Assembly (NCBI RefSeq): GCF_000373565.1
Contig: NZ_KB891820.1
Coordinates: 186,001-250,000, forward strand
Direction: 5' to 3'
Source of the DNA: Streptomyces sp. HmicA12
GTDB lineage: Bacteria; Actinomycetota; Actinomycetes; Streptomycetales; Streptomycetaceae
DNA length: 64,000 nucleotides
The translations under genes were made by a program, and so were the position numbers. How positions within the stretch are numbered: the first letter of the stretch is position 1; every line of letters starts with the position of its first letter. Below the pieces are notes generated by a model that saw only the letters and a program-made list of their open reading frames with translations, ran no database searches and was not told the DNA's origin. Shown here one piece after another: positions 8,388-16,318 of this stretch.

Positions 8388-8407
8388 GGCCATGGTTGCT
8401 CATGGCC
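8388..8407. promoter_or_regulatory. Small inverted repeat upstream of the helical-repeat gene
   Basis: GGCCATG-GTTGCT-CATGGCC is a perfect seven-base inverted repeat about 50 bases upstream of the ATG at 8337. It could be an operator or a small hairpin in the 5' leader. Nothing else supports a function. Confidence 0.3.
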
Positions 8408-8518
8408 GGGTAACGGTTTGGTGCGGGGGTCTTCGCGTCTGCCGGGTCGCGGTTCGGCGCGCGGGTGCGGGTGCGTGCGCAGGTGCGGGTGGTGGTGGGT
8501 CGCTCGCACAGCGCACGG

Positions 8519-8565
8519 GCTTCAGGGGCGCGGGAAATTGTGCGAGAAGCCCCCCGGCCCGCCGC
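8519..8565. repeat. Partial copy of the CAGTTCCCCGCGCCCCTGA repeat family
   Basis: The run CTTCAGGGGCGCGGG followed by AAATTGTGCGAGAAGCCCC matches, with two or three changes, the right arm of the long inverted repeats at 16103-16162 and 31932-32078. Only one arm is present here. It lies in the 260-base space between the two minus-strand genes. Confidence 0.7.
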
Positions 8566-8597
8566 CGCGTGCGAGGCGCCGCGCCCGATGGTGAGGG

Positions 8598-10181
8598 TCA
8601 CCCGCGGCGCAAAAGGCGGGTGGCGCCCGCTGCCACGGTGGTCGCCAGGATCCAGCCCAGGAGGATCAGGACCGCCGCCATCCACTGCCAGCCGCCGCGC
8701 AGTTGCCAGCTGCCCGCCTGGCCGAGGTCGATCACCGGGAGCAGCAGGTCGAGGGCGAAGAGGGCCGAGTCCCAGTTCGGTCCCTCGCCCTGTTTGAGCG
8801 GCGGGTGGTCGGCGTGGCTGAAGGCGACCGCGCTGATCGCCCAGAGCACCGCCATCCAGACCGCGGCCCGGCCCGGCCGGTACCCGTAGGCCACCGTCCA
8901 GTCCTGGACGTAGCCCCACACCTTCGCGGCCACCGGCAGCGTCTCGCGGCGCCGGCGCTGCTTGGCGAGCAGCACCTCGCGGGCGTCGGCGTCCTCGCCG
9001 CTGTTGCGCAGGATGGTGGCGAGCTGCTCGTACGGCTCGGGCCGGTACTCGGGGGTGGCGTCGGAGAGCCAGGCCAGGCGGCGGTGGAGCGGGAAGGCGC
9101 CGATCGGGATCAGGTTCTCGTACGTGAAACCGCTGACCCGGAACTGTCCCGCGGCCGGCCAGCTCGTCGACTTGTCGACCAGGTTGACGACCTTCATGCC
9201 GTTCAGCACGATCAGCCCGCGCTGCGGCCGCTCCCCGGTGAAGCGCAGCTCGGGGGTCTGGACGCGGCGCAGCGACACCTCCTGGTCGTTCTCCATGGTG
9301 AAGCGGGCCGAGTCCAGGTCGATGGCGTCGCCGAAGCGGCCGTCGTCCAGACGCATGCCGCCCACGCACTCGAAGCGCTGGACGCGGGTGCCGCGGGCCG
9401 GGGTGCCGCTGGACTGGAACTGATTGCCGATGCCCGCGGGGGTCAGGTACAGCGTGCGCTCGACCGTGAGCTGCGGGGCGTTCAGGGCACGGCGCCCGTG
9501 CGTGTTGCTCAGGCGGCTGCCGCGCAAGGACAGCGAGACGCCGACCGTCGCGCCGCGCAGGCTCAGCTCGCCGTGCGTCTCCAGGAGCTCGGCCTGGAGG
9601 TCCTGCCCGACCGAGAGCCCGTCCGCCATGATCGACTTGCCGCGCCGGTCGCGGAACACCACGGCCTGGTTGAGCAGCAGGTCCGTGCCGATGTGGGCGT
9701 CGGTGAGCCGCATGCCGTTGTGGAAGCGGCAGCGCGGGAAGTGCAGGTCGCCCTCGGTGTGCACGCGGGCCCCTTCGAGGCGCGGCACCGAGCAGTCCAC
9801 GAGCCGGACCGTCGTGAAGCGCGCCTCCGGGAGGAGCACCTCCTTCTCGAAGCGGCAGCCCTTCATCTCCAGGTACGGGACGATCGTGCCGCCCGCGAGG
9901 TCCAGCACGTTCGTGATCTGCACGCCCTGGAGCTTGAGGGAGGAGACCCGGCCGTCGAGGGCGGGCGGCCCGTCGAGCAGCAGCCACGCCACGATCCGCG
10001 CGCGCACGCTGCGCTCGGGCCCCCAGGGGTGGCCGCCGTGCGGGTCGTCCACCTCCCGGTCGCCGGTGCGCAGGTCGTACACGGTCCCGTTGCGGAACGC
10101 CTGCCACATCCCGGCCTCTGCGGGGGTCAGCCCGTCCGGCAGGTCGCCATTGCCGCTGCCGGTCGTCGTCCCGTCGACCAC
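8598..10181 (-). CDS. Membrane-anchored beta-helix-like protein
   Basis: The 527-residue product has a soluble N-terminal two thirds made of repeated short strands (such as LEMKGCRFEKEVLLPEAR and ADGLSVGQDLQAELLETHG), which suggests a right-handed beta-helix similar to pentapeptide-repeat proteins. Two or three hydrophobic segments follow at the C-terminus, the last being MAAVLILLGWILATTVAAGA. Streptomyces homologues are often called membrane-associated oxidoreductases, but I see no redox motif. The GTG start at 10181 has a GGGGGAGG site. It is transcribed away from the his operon. Confidence 0.7.
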   Translation of the reverse strand: MVDGTTTGSGNGDLPDGLTPAEAGMWQAFRNGTVYDLRTGDREVDDPHGGHPWGPERSVRARIVAWLLLDGPPALDGRVSSLKLQGVQITNVLDLAGGTIVPYLEMKGCRFEKEVLLPEARFTTVRLVDCSVPRLEGARVHTEGDLHFPRCRFHNGMRLTDAHIGTDLLLNQAVVFRDRRGKSIMADGLSVGQDLQAELLETHGELSLRGATVGVSLSLRGSRLSNTHGRRALNAPQLTVERTLYLTPAGIGNQFQSSGTPARGTRVQRFECVGGMRLDDGRFGDAIDLDSARFTMENDQEVSLRRVQTPELRFTGERPQRGLIVLNGMKVVNLVDKSTSWPAAGQFRVSGFTYENLIPIGAFPLHRRLAWLSDATPEYRPEPYEQLATILRNSGEDADAREVLLAKQRRRRETLPVAAKVWGYVQDWTVAYGYRPGRAAVWMAVLWAISAVAFSHADHPPLKQGEGPNWDSALFALDLLLPVIDLGQAGSWQLRGGWQWMAAVLILLGWILATTVAAGATRLLRRG

Positions 10182-10292
10182 GACTGTCCTGCCTCCCCCG
10201 TGTGCCCCATACGCATCCGCTACCCGCGGGTTTCGTACAACCGTTCATGCCCGCTGGGTGACTGCCTGAACGCTAGTGGTGAAGGTCATCCT

Positions 10293-10341
10293 CCGTTGCC
10301 GGAACAACGGCTGAAACCGGACGTGTATCAGTCACTGATAC
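10293..10341. promoter_or_regulatory. Two palindromes upstream of hisD
   Basis: The divergent space before hisD holds two perfect inverted repeats: CCGTTG-CCGGAA-CAACGG at 10293-10310 and GTATCAG-TCA-CTGATAC at 10325-10341. The second is a 17-base near-symmetrical site of the size bound by TetR-like dimers and ends 41 bases before the hisD start. Either could control hisD or the divergent membrane-protein gene. The cognate factor is unknown. Confidence 0.5.
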
Positions 10342-10381
10342 GGGCCGCCGACGGCAAACGAGCGTCTGAGAGAATTGACGC

Positions 10382-11707
10382 GTGATCTCTCGAATCGATC
10401 TGCGCGGCGCCGCCCTCCCCGAGGGTCAGGCCCTGCGCTCGCTGCTGCCCCGTGCCGACTTCGACGTCGCGGCCGCCCTGGAGAAGGTGCGCCCGATCTG
10501 CGAGGACGTGCATCATCGCGGCGACGCGGCGCTGATCGAGTACGGGGAGAAATTCGACGGCGTACGCCTCACCCAGGTCCGGGTCCCGGCCCAGGCCATG
10601 ACGGACGCCCTGGAGCAGCTCGACCCGGAGGTCAGGGCCGCCCTGGAGGAGTCCATCCGGCGCGCGCGGATCGTGCACCGGGCCCAGCGCAGGACCACCG
10701 AGCGCACCGAGGTCGCCCCCGGCGGCATCGTCACCGAGAAGTGGGTCGCGGTCGACCGCGTCGGGCTGTACGCGCCCGGCGGCCGGGCCGTCTACCCCTC
10801 CTCCGTGATCATGGACACGGTCCCGGCGCAGGAGGCCGGAGTGCCCTCCATCGCGCTGGCCTCCCCGCCGCAGAAGGAGTTCGGCGGCCTGCCGCACCCG
10901 ACGATCCTCGCGGCCTGCGCGCTGCTCGGCATCGACGAGGTGTACGCGGCCGGCGGCGCCACCGCCGTCGCGATGTTCGCGCACGGCACCGAGTCCTGCG
11001 CCCCGGCGAACATGGTGGCCGGGCCCGGCAACATCTGGGTGGCCGCCGCCAAGCGTTACTTCACCGGAAAGATCGGCATCGACGCGGAGGCCGGTCCCAC
11101 CGAGATCGCCGTTCTCGCCGACGACACCGCGGACGCCGTGCACGTGGCGGCCGACCTGATCAGCCAGGCCGAGCACGACCCGCTGGCCGCCTCCGTCCTC
11201 GTCACCGACTCCGAGGAGCTCGCCGCCGCGGTCGAGCAGGAGCTCACCGCGCAGGTCGCGGTGAGCAAGCACCGCGAGGAGCGCATCGAGCCCGCGCTGA
11301 AGGGCGAGCAGTCCGCGATCGTCCTCGTCGACACGGTCGAGGACGGCCTCGCGGTCGTCAACGCCTACGGGGCCGAGCACCTGGAGATCCAGACCCGCGA
11401 CGCCGCGGGCCTGGCCGAAAAGGTGCGGAACGCGGGCGCGGTGTTCGTGGGCCCCTGGTCCCCGGTCTCCCTCGGCGACTACGCGGCGGGCTCCAACCAC
11501 GTCCTGCCCACCGGTGGCTGCGCCTGCCACTCCTCGGGCCTGTCCGTGCAGTCCTTCCTGCGCGGCATCCACATCGTCGACTACACGCGCGACGCGCTCG
11601 CCGAGATCACCCGCCACGTGGTGACCCTCGCCGAGGCCGAGGACCTGCCCGCGCACGGAGCGGCGCTGAAGGCCCGCTTCGAGTGGAAGGTGCCGGGAGA
11701 CAAGTGA
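10382..11707 (+). CDS. hisD: Histidinol dehydrogenase
   Basis: This 441-residue enzyme carries out the last two NAD-dependent oxidations of L-histidinol to L-histidine. Recognisable landmarks are VGLYAPGGRAVYPSS, the segment MVAGPGNIWVAAAKRY, IGIDAEAGPTEIAV and the C-terminal HSSGLSVQSFLRGIHIVDYT with the family's zinc- and substrate-binding histidines. The start is a GTG 8 bases after GAATTGAC. It is the first gene of the his operon, and its stop overlaps the hisC start by GTGA. Confidence 0.97.
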   Translation: MISRIDLRGAALPEGQALRSLLPRADFDVAAALEKVRPICEDVHHRGDAALIEYGEKFDGVRLTQVRVPAQAMTDALEQLDPEVRAALEESIRRARIVHRAQRRTTERTEVAPGGIVTEKWVAVDRVGLYAPGGRAVYPSSVIMDTVPAQEAGVPSIALASPPQKEFGGLPHPTILAACALLGIDEVYAAGGATAVAMFAHGTESCAPANMVAGPGNIWVAAAKRYFTGKIGIDAEAGPTEIAVLADDTADAVHVAADLISQAEHDPLAASVLVTDSEELAAAVEQELTAQVAVSKHREERIEPALKGEQSAIVLVDTVEDGLAVVNAYGAEHLEIQTRDAAGLAEKVRNAGAVFVGPWSPVSLGDYAAGSNHVLPTGGCACHSSGLSVQSFLRGIHIVDYTRDALAEITRHVVTLAEAEDLPAHGAALKARFEWKVPGDK

Positions 11708-12804
11708 CCAGCATCGACGACCTTCCCGTACGGGACGAGCTGCGCGGCAAGTCCCCGTACGGAGCACCGCAGTTGGACGTCGCCGTCCGGCTGAACACGA
11801 ACGAGAACCCGTACCCGCTGCCCGAGCCGCTCGTCGCGCGCATCGCCGAGCGGGTCGCGGACGCGGCCCGCAACCTCAACCGCTACCCGGACCGGGACGC
11901 GGTCGAGCTGCGCACGGAGCTCGCCCGGTACCTCACGCGCACCACCGGCCACGAGGTCACCTACGAGCAGGTGTGGGCGGCCAACGGGTCGAACGAGGTC
12001 CTCCAGCAGCTCCTCCAGGCGTTCGGCGGCCCCGGCCGCACCGCGCTCGGCTTCGAGCCCTCGTACTCGATGCACCCGCTGCTCGCCCGAGGCACGAACA
12101 CGGGCTGGGTGAGCGCCCCGCGCCGCGACGACTTCTCGCTGGACGTCCCGGGCGCCGTCGAGGCGATCCGCACGCACCGGCCGAGCGTCGTCTTCATCAC
12201 CAGCCCCAACAACCCGACGGGCAACGCGGTCGCCCGCGAGGACGTCCTCGCGCTGTACGAGGCCGCCGGGCGGGACGCGGTGGTGATCGTCGACGAGGCG
12301 TACACCGAGTTCAGCCACGGCTCGTCCCTGCTCGAACTGATCGAGGGCCGCCCGAACCTGATCGTCTCGCGCACCATGTCCAAGGCGTTCGGCGCCGCCG
12401 GACTGCGCCTCGGCTACCTGGCCGCCGACCCGGCCGTGGTCGACGCCGTCCAACTGGTGCGCCTGCCGTACCACTTGTCGGCCGTGAACCAGGCGACGGC
12501 CCTCGCCGCCCTGGAGTACACCGACACCCTGCTCCAGTACGTGGAGCAGCTGAAGGCCGAACGCGACCGGGTGGTCGCGGAGTTGACGGGCCTCGGCTTC
12601 GACGTCACCGTCGCCGACGCCAACTTCATCCAGTTCGGTGTCTTCGAAGACCCCCACGCCGTCTGGCGGTTCATCCTCGACCGCGGCGTCCTGATCCGTG
12701 ACAACGGGGTGCCGGGACGGCTGCGCATGTCGGTCGGCACCCCCGAAGAGAACGACGCGTTCCTGGACGCGGCCCGCGAAGTGAAGAAGGAGTTCGGCGC
12801 ATGA
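11704..12804 (+). CDS. hisC: Histidinol-phosphate aminotransferase
   Basis: A 366-residue PLP enzyme of fold type I that converts imidazole acetol phosphate to histidinol phosphate. The N-terminal LNTNENPYPLPEP, the SPNNPTGN motif, the IVDEAYTEFS segment and the PLP-lysine motif SRTMSKAFGAAGLRLGY are all present. The GTG start is in the GTGA overlap with hisD, and the stop overlaps the hisB start by ATGA. Confidence 0.97.
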   Translation: MTSIDDLPVRDELRGKSPYGAPQLDVAVRLNTNENPYPLPEPLVARIAERVADAARNLNRYPDRDAVELRTELARYLTRTTGHEVTYEQVWAANGSNEVLQQLLQAFGGPGRTALGFEPSYSMHPLLARGTNTGWVSAPRRDDFSLDVPGAVEAIRTHRPSVVFITSPNNPTGNAVAREDVLALYEAAGRDAVVIVDEAYTEFSHGSSLLELIEGRPNLIVSRTMSKAFGAAGLRLGYLAADPAVVDAVQLVRLPYHLSAVNQATALAALEYTDTLLQYVEQLKAERDRVVAELTGLGFDVTVADANFIQFGVFEDPHAVWRFILDRGVLIRDNGVPGRLRMSVGTPEENDAFLDAAREVKKEFGA

Positions 12805-13394
12805 GCCGCGTAGGACGTATTGAGCGCGTGACGAAGGAGACCTCGGTCCTCGTCGAGATCGACCTCGACGGGAGCGGCAAGGTCGACGTGTCGACCGGCG
12901 TCGGCTTCTACGACCACATGCTCGACCAGCTCGGCCGCCACGGCCTCTTCGACCTCACGGTCAAGACCGAGGGCGACCTGCACATCGACTCGCACCACAC
13001 CATCGAGGACACCGCCCTCGCCCTCGGCGCCGCCTTCAAGCAGGCGCTCGGCGACAAGGTCGGCATCTACCGGTTCGGCAACTGCACCGTCCCGCTCGAC
13101 GAGTCCCTCGCCCAGGTGACCGTCGACCTGTCCGGCCGCCCGTACCTCGTGCACACCGAGCCCGAGAAGATGGCGCCGATGATCGGCGAGTACGACACGA
13201 CGATGACCCGGCACATCCTGGAGTCGTTCGTCGCGCAGGCGCAGATCGCCCTGCACGTCCACGTCCCGTACGGGCGCAACGCGCACCACATCGTGGAGTG
13301 CCAGTTCAAGGCCCTCGCCCGCGCCCTGCGGTACGCCTCCGAGCGCGACCCGCGCGCGGCCGGCATCCTCCCGTCCACGAAGGGTGCCCTCTAG
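12801..13394 (+). CDS. hisB: Imidazoleglycerol-phosphate dehydratase
   Basis: This 197-residue enzyme dehydrates imidazole glycerol phosphate. The duplicated metal-binding motifs are visible: DSHHTIEDTALALG in the first half and RNAHHIVECQFKALARA in the second, along with GVGFYDHMLDQLGRHG. As in other actinobacteria, it is monofunctional and lacks the phosphatase domain found in enterobacterial HisB. It is coupled to hisC by ATGA. Confidence 0.97.
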   Translation: MSRVGRIERVTKETSVLVEIDLDGSGKVDVSTGVGFYDHMLDQLGRHGLFDLTVKTEGDLHIDSHHTIEDTALALGAAFKQALGDKVGIYRFGNCTVPLDESLAQVTVDLSGRPYLVHTEPEKMAPMIGEYDTTMTRHILESFVAQAQIALHVHVPYGRNAHHIVECQFKALARALRYASERDPRAAGILPSTKGAL

Positions 13395-13396
13395 TC

Positions 13397-13561
13397 ATGA
13401 ACGGCCTCGCGACCGTCCTCATCCTCATCGGCCTCTTCCTGATCGGCGGCGTCATCTCGTTCGTCAAGCAGGGCATGGGCAAGAGCCTCATCACGCTTCT
13501 CTCGATCAGCGCCGCCTTCTGCCTGGTCGCGGGCGTGCTGCGGCTCGACTACTGGAACTGA
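13397..13561 (+). CDS. Small two-helix membrane protein inside the his operon
   Basis: The 54-residue product consists almost entirely of two hydrophobic helices separated by VKQGMGKS. The ATG lies two bases after the hisB stop and the ORF ends nine bases before hisH, so it is fully embedded in the operon. A small membrane gene at this position is recalled as usual for Streptomyces his operons. No function is known, and it has no enzymatic motif. Confidence 0.8.
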   Translation: MNGLATVLILIGLFLIGGVISFVKQGMGKSLITLLSISAAFCLVAGVLRLDYWN

Positions 13562-13570
13562 CCAACTGCC

Positions 13571-14209
13571 ATGAGTGACAAGAAAGTTGTCGTCTTCGAC
13601 TACGGCTTCGGGAACGTGCGCTCCGCCGAGCGCGCCCTCGCCCGCGCGGGCGCCGACGTCGAGATAACGCGCGACTTCGACAAGGCCATGAACGCCGACG
13701 GACTCCTCGTCCCCGGCGTCGGCGCCTTCGCCGCCTGCATGAAGGGGCTCGTCGACGCGCGCGGCGACTGGATCGTCGGCCGCCGCCTGTCCGGCGGACG
13801 GCCCGTGATGGGCATCTGCGTCGGCATGCAGATCCTGTTCGCGCGCGGCATCGAGCACGGCGTCGAGGCCGAGGGCCTCGACGAGTGGCCCGGTGTCGTC
13901 GAACCCCTGAAGGCCGACGTCGTCCCGCACATGGGCTGGAACACGGTCGACGCGCCCGAGGACAGTGAGCTGTTCGCGGGCGTCGGCAGCGACGAGCGCT
14001 TCTACTTCGTGCACTCGTACGCGGTCCAGCACTGGGACATGGAGATCCACAACCCCCACATCCGCGCGCCCAGGGTGACGTGGTCCACCCACGGCGAGCC
14101 GTTCGTGGCCGCCGTGGAGAACGGCGCGCTGTGGGCGACGCAGTTCCACCCCGAGAAGTCCGGCGACGCCGGAGCCCAGCTGCTGAAGAACTGGATCGGA
14201 ACCCTTTAA
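13571..14209 (+). CDS. hisH: Imidazole glycerol phosphate synthase, glutaminase subunit
   Basis: A 212-residue class I glutamine amidotransferase. The nucleophile Cys83 lies in GICVGMQILF, and His193 and Glu195 are in TQFHPEKS near the end, completing the triad. It pairs with HisF (15338-16093), supplying ammonia through the HisF barrel. It is separated from hisF here by priA and a RidA gene, which is the normal actinobacterial order. Confidence 0.97.
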   Translation: MSDKKVVVFDYGFGNVRSAERALARAGADVEITRDFDKAMNADGLLVPGVGAFAACMKGLVDARGDWIVGRRLSGGRPVMGICVGMQILFARGIEHGVEAEGLDEWPGVVEPLKADVVPHMGWNTVDAPEDSELFAGVGSDERFYFVHSYAVQHWDMEIHNPHIRAPRVTWSTHGEPFVAAVENGALWATQFHPEKSGDAGAQLLKNWIGTL

Positions 14210-14211
14210 CC

Positions 14212-14937
14212 ATGAGCAAGCTCGAACTCCTCCCCGCGGTCGACGTCCGTGACGGCCAGGCGGTCCGCCTTGTCCATGGCGAGTCCGGCAGCGAGACCTC
14301 CTACGGCTCCCCGCTGGAGGCCGCCCTCGCCTGGCAGAACTCCGGCGCCGAGTGGCTGCACCTGGTCGACCTCGACGCCGCGTTCGGCACGGGCGACAAC
14401 CGCGCGCTGATCGCCGAGGTCTCCGCCGCCATGGACATCAAGGTGGAACTCTCCGGCGGCATCCGCGACGACGACACGCTCGCCGCCGCCCTCGCCACCG
14501 GCTGCACCCGCGTCAACCTCGGCACCGCCGCGCTGGAGACCCCCGAGTGGGTCGCCAAGGTCATCGCCGAGCACGGCGACAAGATCGCCGTCGGCCTCGA
14601 CGTGCGCGGCACGACGCTGCGCGGCCGCGGCTGGACCCGTGACGGCGGCGACCTGTACGAGACCCTGGAGCGCCTCAACTCCGAGGGCTGCGCGCGCTAC
14701 GTCGTCACCGACATCGCCAAGGACGGCACGCTGCAGGGCCCGAACCTGGAGCTCCTGAAGAACGTCTGCGCGGCCACCGACCGCCCGGTCGTCGCCTCCG
14801 GCGGCGTCTCCTCCCTCGACGACCTGCGCGCCATCGCCGAGCTCGTACCGCTCGGCGTCGAGGGCTCCATCGTCGGCAAGGCGCTGTACGCGAAGGCGTT
14901 CACCCTCGAGGAGGCGCTGGAGGCGGTCTCCGTATGA
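14212..14937 (+). CDS. priA: PriA: bifunctional HisA/TrpF isomerase
   Basis: This 241-residue (beta-alpha)8 barrel catalyses the Amadori isomerisation of ProFAR. In Streptomyces and Mycobacterium the same enzyme (PriA) also isomerises phosphoribosyl anthranilate for tryptophan synthesis. The two catalytic aspartates sit in LLPAVDVRDG and YVVTDIAKDGTLQGPN, and both phosphate-binding glycine loops are present (SGGIRDDD and ASGGVSSLDD). No trpF is present with the trp genes in this window, which fits the dual role. It starts two bases after hisH and overlaps the next gene by ATGA. Confidence 0.95.
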   Translation: MSKLELLPAVDVRDGQAVRLVHGESGSETSYGSPLEAALAWQNSGAEWLHLVDLDAAFGTGDNRALIAEVSAAMDIKVELSGGIRDDDTLAAALATGCTRVNLGTAALETPEWVAKVIAEHGDKIAVGLDVRGTTLRGRGWTRDGGDLYETLERLNSEGCARYVVTDIAKDGTLQGPNLELLKNVCAATDRPVVASGGVSSLDDLRAIAELVPLGVEGSIVGKALYAKAFTLEEALEAVSV

Positions 14938-15341
14938 GCGGCGAGGTCCGCCGGGTGCAGTCCGACGTCTCCTGGGAGGAGACCTTCGGGTACGCGCGCG
15001 CCGTCGAGCTGCCGGGCGGACTCGTCCTGGTCTCCGGCTGCACCTCCGTCGTCAACGGCGTGATCTCCGAGGGCGGCCCGTACGAGCAGGCGATGAACGC
15101 CTTCGGGGTCGCCTTCGAGGCCCTCGGCAAGCTGGGACTCGGCCGCGAGGACGTCGTCCGCACCCGCATGTACATCACCCACGCGCGGGACGTGGACGAC
15201 GTCGGGCGCGCCCACAAGGAGCTGTTCGACGACGTGCGCCCCGCCGCGTCCATGCTGATCGTCTCCGGTTTCGTCGACCCGTCGCTGGTCGTCGAGGTCG
15301 AGGTCGAGGCGTATCGCCAAGAAAGGGGCGAAGGCAAGTGA
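14934..15341 (+). CDS. RidA/YjgF-family protein in the his operon
   Basis: A 135-residue member of the RidA (Rid) family. The core reads GYARAVELPGGLVLVSGCT, the central DVVRTRMYITHARD contains the conserved arginine used to bind carboxylate substrates, and the C-terminal half ends in VEVEVEAYRQE in place of the usual IE-E. Family members hydrolyse reactive enamines/imines released by PLP enzymes. Its position between priA and hisF, with four-base overlaps on both sides, suggests a protective role during histidine synthesis, but this is inference. Confidence 0.85.
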   Translation: MSGEVRRVQSDVSWEETFGYARAVELPGGLVLVSGCTSVVNGVISEGGPYEQAMNAFGVAFEALGKLGLGREDVVRTRMYITHARDVDDVGRAHKELFDDVRPAASMLIVSGFVDPSLVVEVEVEAYRQERGEGK

Positions 15342-16093
15342 CCCTCGCCGTACGTGTCATCCCCTGCCTCGACGTCGACAACGGCCGTGTCGTCAAGGGC
15401 GTCAACTTCCAGAACCTGCGCGACGCGGGCGACCCCGTCGAGATGGCGAAGGTCTACGACGCCGAGGGCGCCGACGAGCTGACGTTCCTGGACATCACCG
15501 CGTCCTCCGGAAACCGCGAGACCACGTACGACGTGGTGCGCCGCACCGCCGAGCAGGTCTTCATCCCGCTCACGGTGGGCGGCGGTGTGCGCACCGCCGA
15601 GGACGTCGACAAGCTGCTGCGCGCCGGCGCGGACAAGGTCGGGGTGAACACCGCCGCGATCGCCCGGCCCGAGCTCATCCGTGAGATCGCCGAGCGGTTC
15701 GGCCGGCAGGTGCTCGTGCTTTCCGTGGACGCGCGGCGCACCGCGTCCGGGTCCTTCGAGGTGACGACGCACGGGGGGCGGCGGTCCGCCGGGATCGACG
15801 CGGTCGAATGGGCGCACCGGGCGGCCGAGTTGGGGGCGGGCGAGATCCTGCTGAACTCGATGGACGCGGACGGGACGAAGGACGGCTACGACATCGAGAT
15901 GATCGAGGCCGTCCGCAAGCACGTGTCCGTGCCGGTGATCGCGTCGGGTGGCGCGGGGCGGCTGGAGCACTTCGCTCCCGCCGTCGCGGCGGGCGCGGAC
16001 GCGGTGCTCGCGGCGTCCGTCTTCCACTTCGGCGACCTCCGCATCGGCGAGGTCAAGTCTTCTCTCCGGGACGCGGCTTACCCCGTGCGCTGA
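15338..16093 (+). CDS. hisF: Imidazole glycerol phosphate synthase, cyclase subunit
   Basis: This 251-residue barrel protein uses ammonia from HisH to form imidazole glycerol phosphate and AICAR. It opens with RVIPCLDVDNGRVVKGVNF carrying the first catalytic aspartate, and the second lies in VLSVDARRTASG. The phosphate loops TVGGGVRTAEDVD and ASGGAGRLEHF are conserved. It is the last gene of the operon and is followed ten bases later by a long inverted repeat. Confidence 0.97.
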   Translation: MTLAVRVIPCLDVDNGRVVKGVNFQNLRDAGDPVEMAKVYDAEGADELTFLDITASSGNRETTYDVVRRTAEQVFIPLTVGGGVRTAEDVDKLLRAGADKVGVNTAAIARPELIREIAERFGRQVLVLSVDARRTASGSFEVTTHGGRRSAGIDAVEWAHRAAELGAGEILLNSMDADGTKDGYDIEMIEAVRKHVSVPVIASGGAGRLEHFAPAVAAGADAVLAASVFHFGDLRIGEVKSSLRDAAYPVR

Positions 16094-16102
16094 TCGCCTT
16101 CC

Positions 16103-16162
16103 CGCGCAGTTCCCCGCGCCCCTGAAGGCCGCAGGCCTTTCAGGGGCGCGGGGAACTGCGCG
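16103..16162. terminator. Long inverted repeat ending the his operon
   Basis: Arms of 27-28 bases, CGCGCAGTTCCCCGCGCCCC-TGAAGGCC and its complement, pair around GCA with a single bulged base. This is the most complete copy of the repeat family seen elsewhere in the window. Its position ten bases after the hisF stop suggests a terminator of the factor-independent, U-less type common in Streptomyces. Confidence 0.75.
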
Positions 16163-16318
16163 AGAAGCCCCCACCGGCCCGCACGCATGACACAACCCCC
16201 GTAGCTCCCCGGCGGAACCGGTGATTTCGCCGATGCGCGACAACCCGCACCCAGGGGACCGTCATGACACCCGCGGCGCCCCGGGACGACGGCGCCGCCT
16301 CCCCCCGAAGGGAACGTC

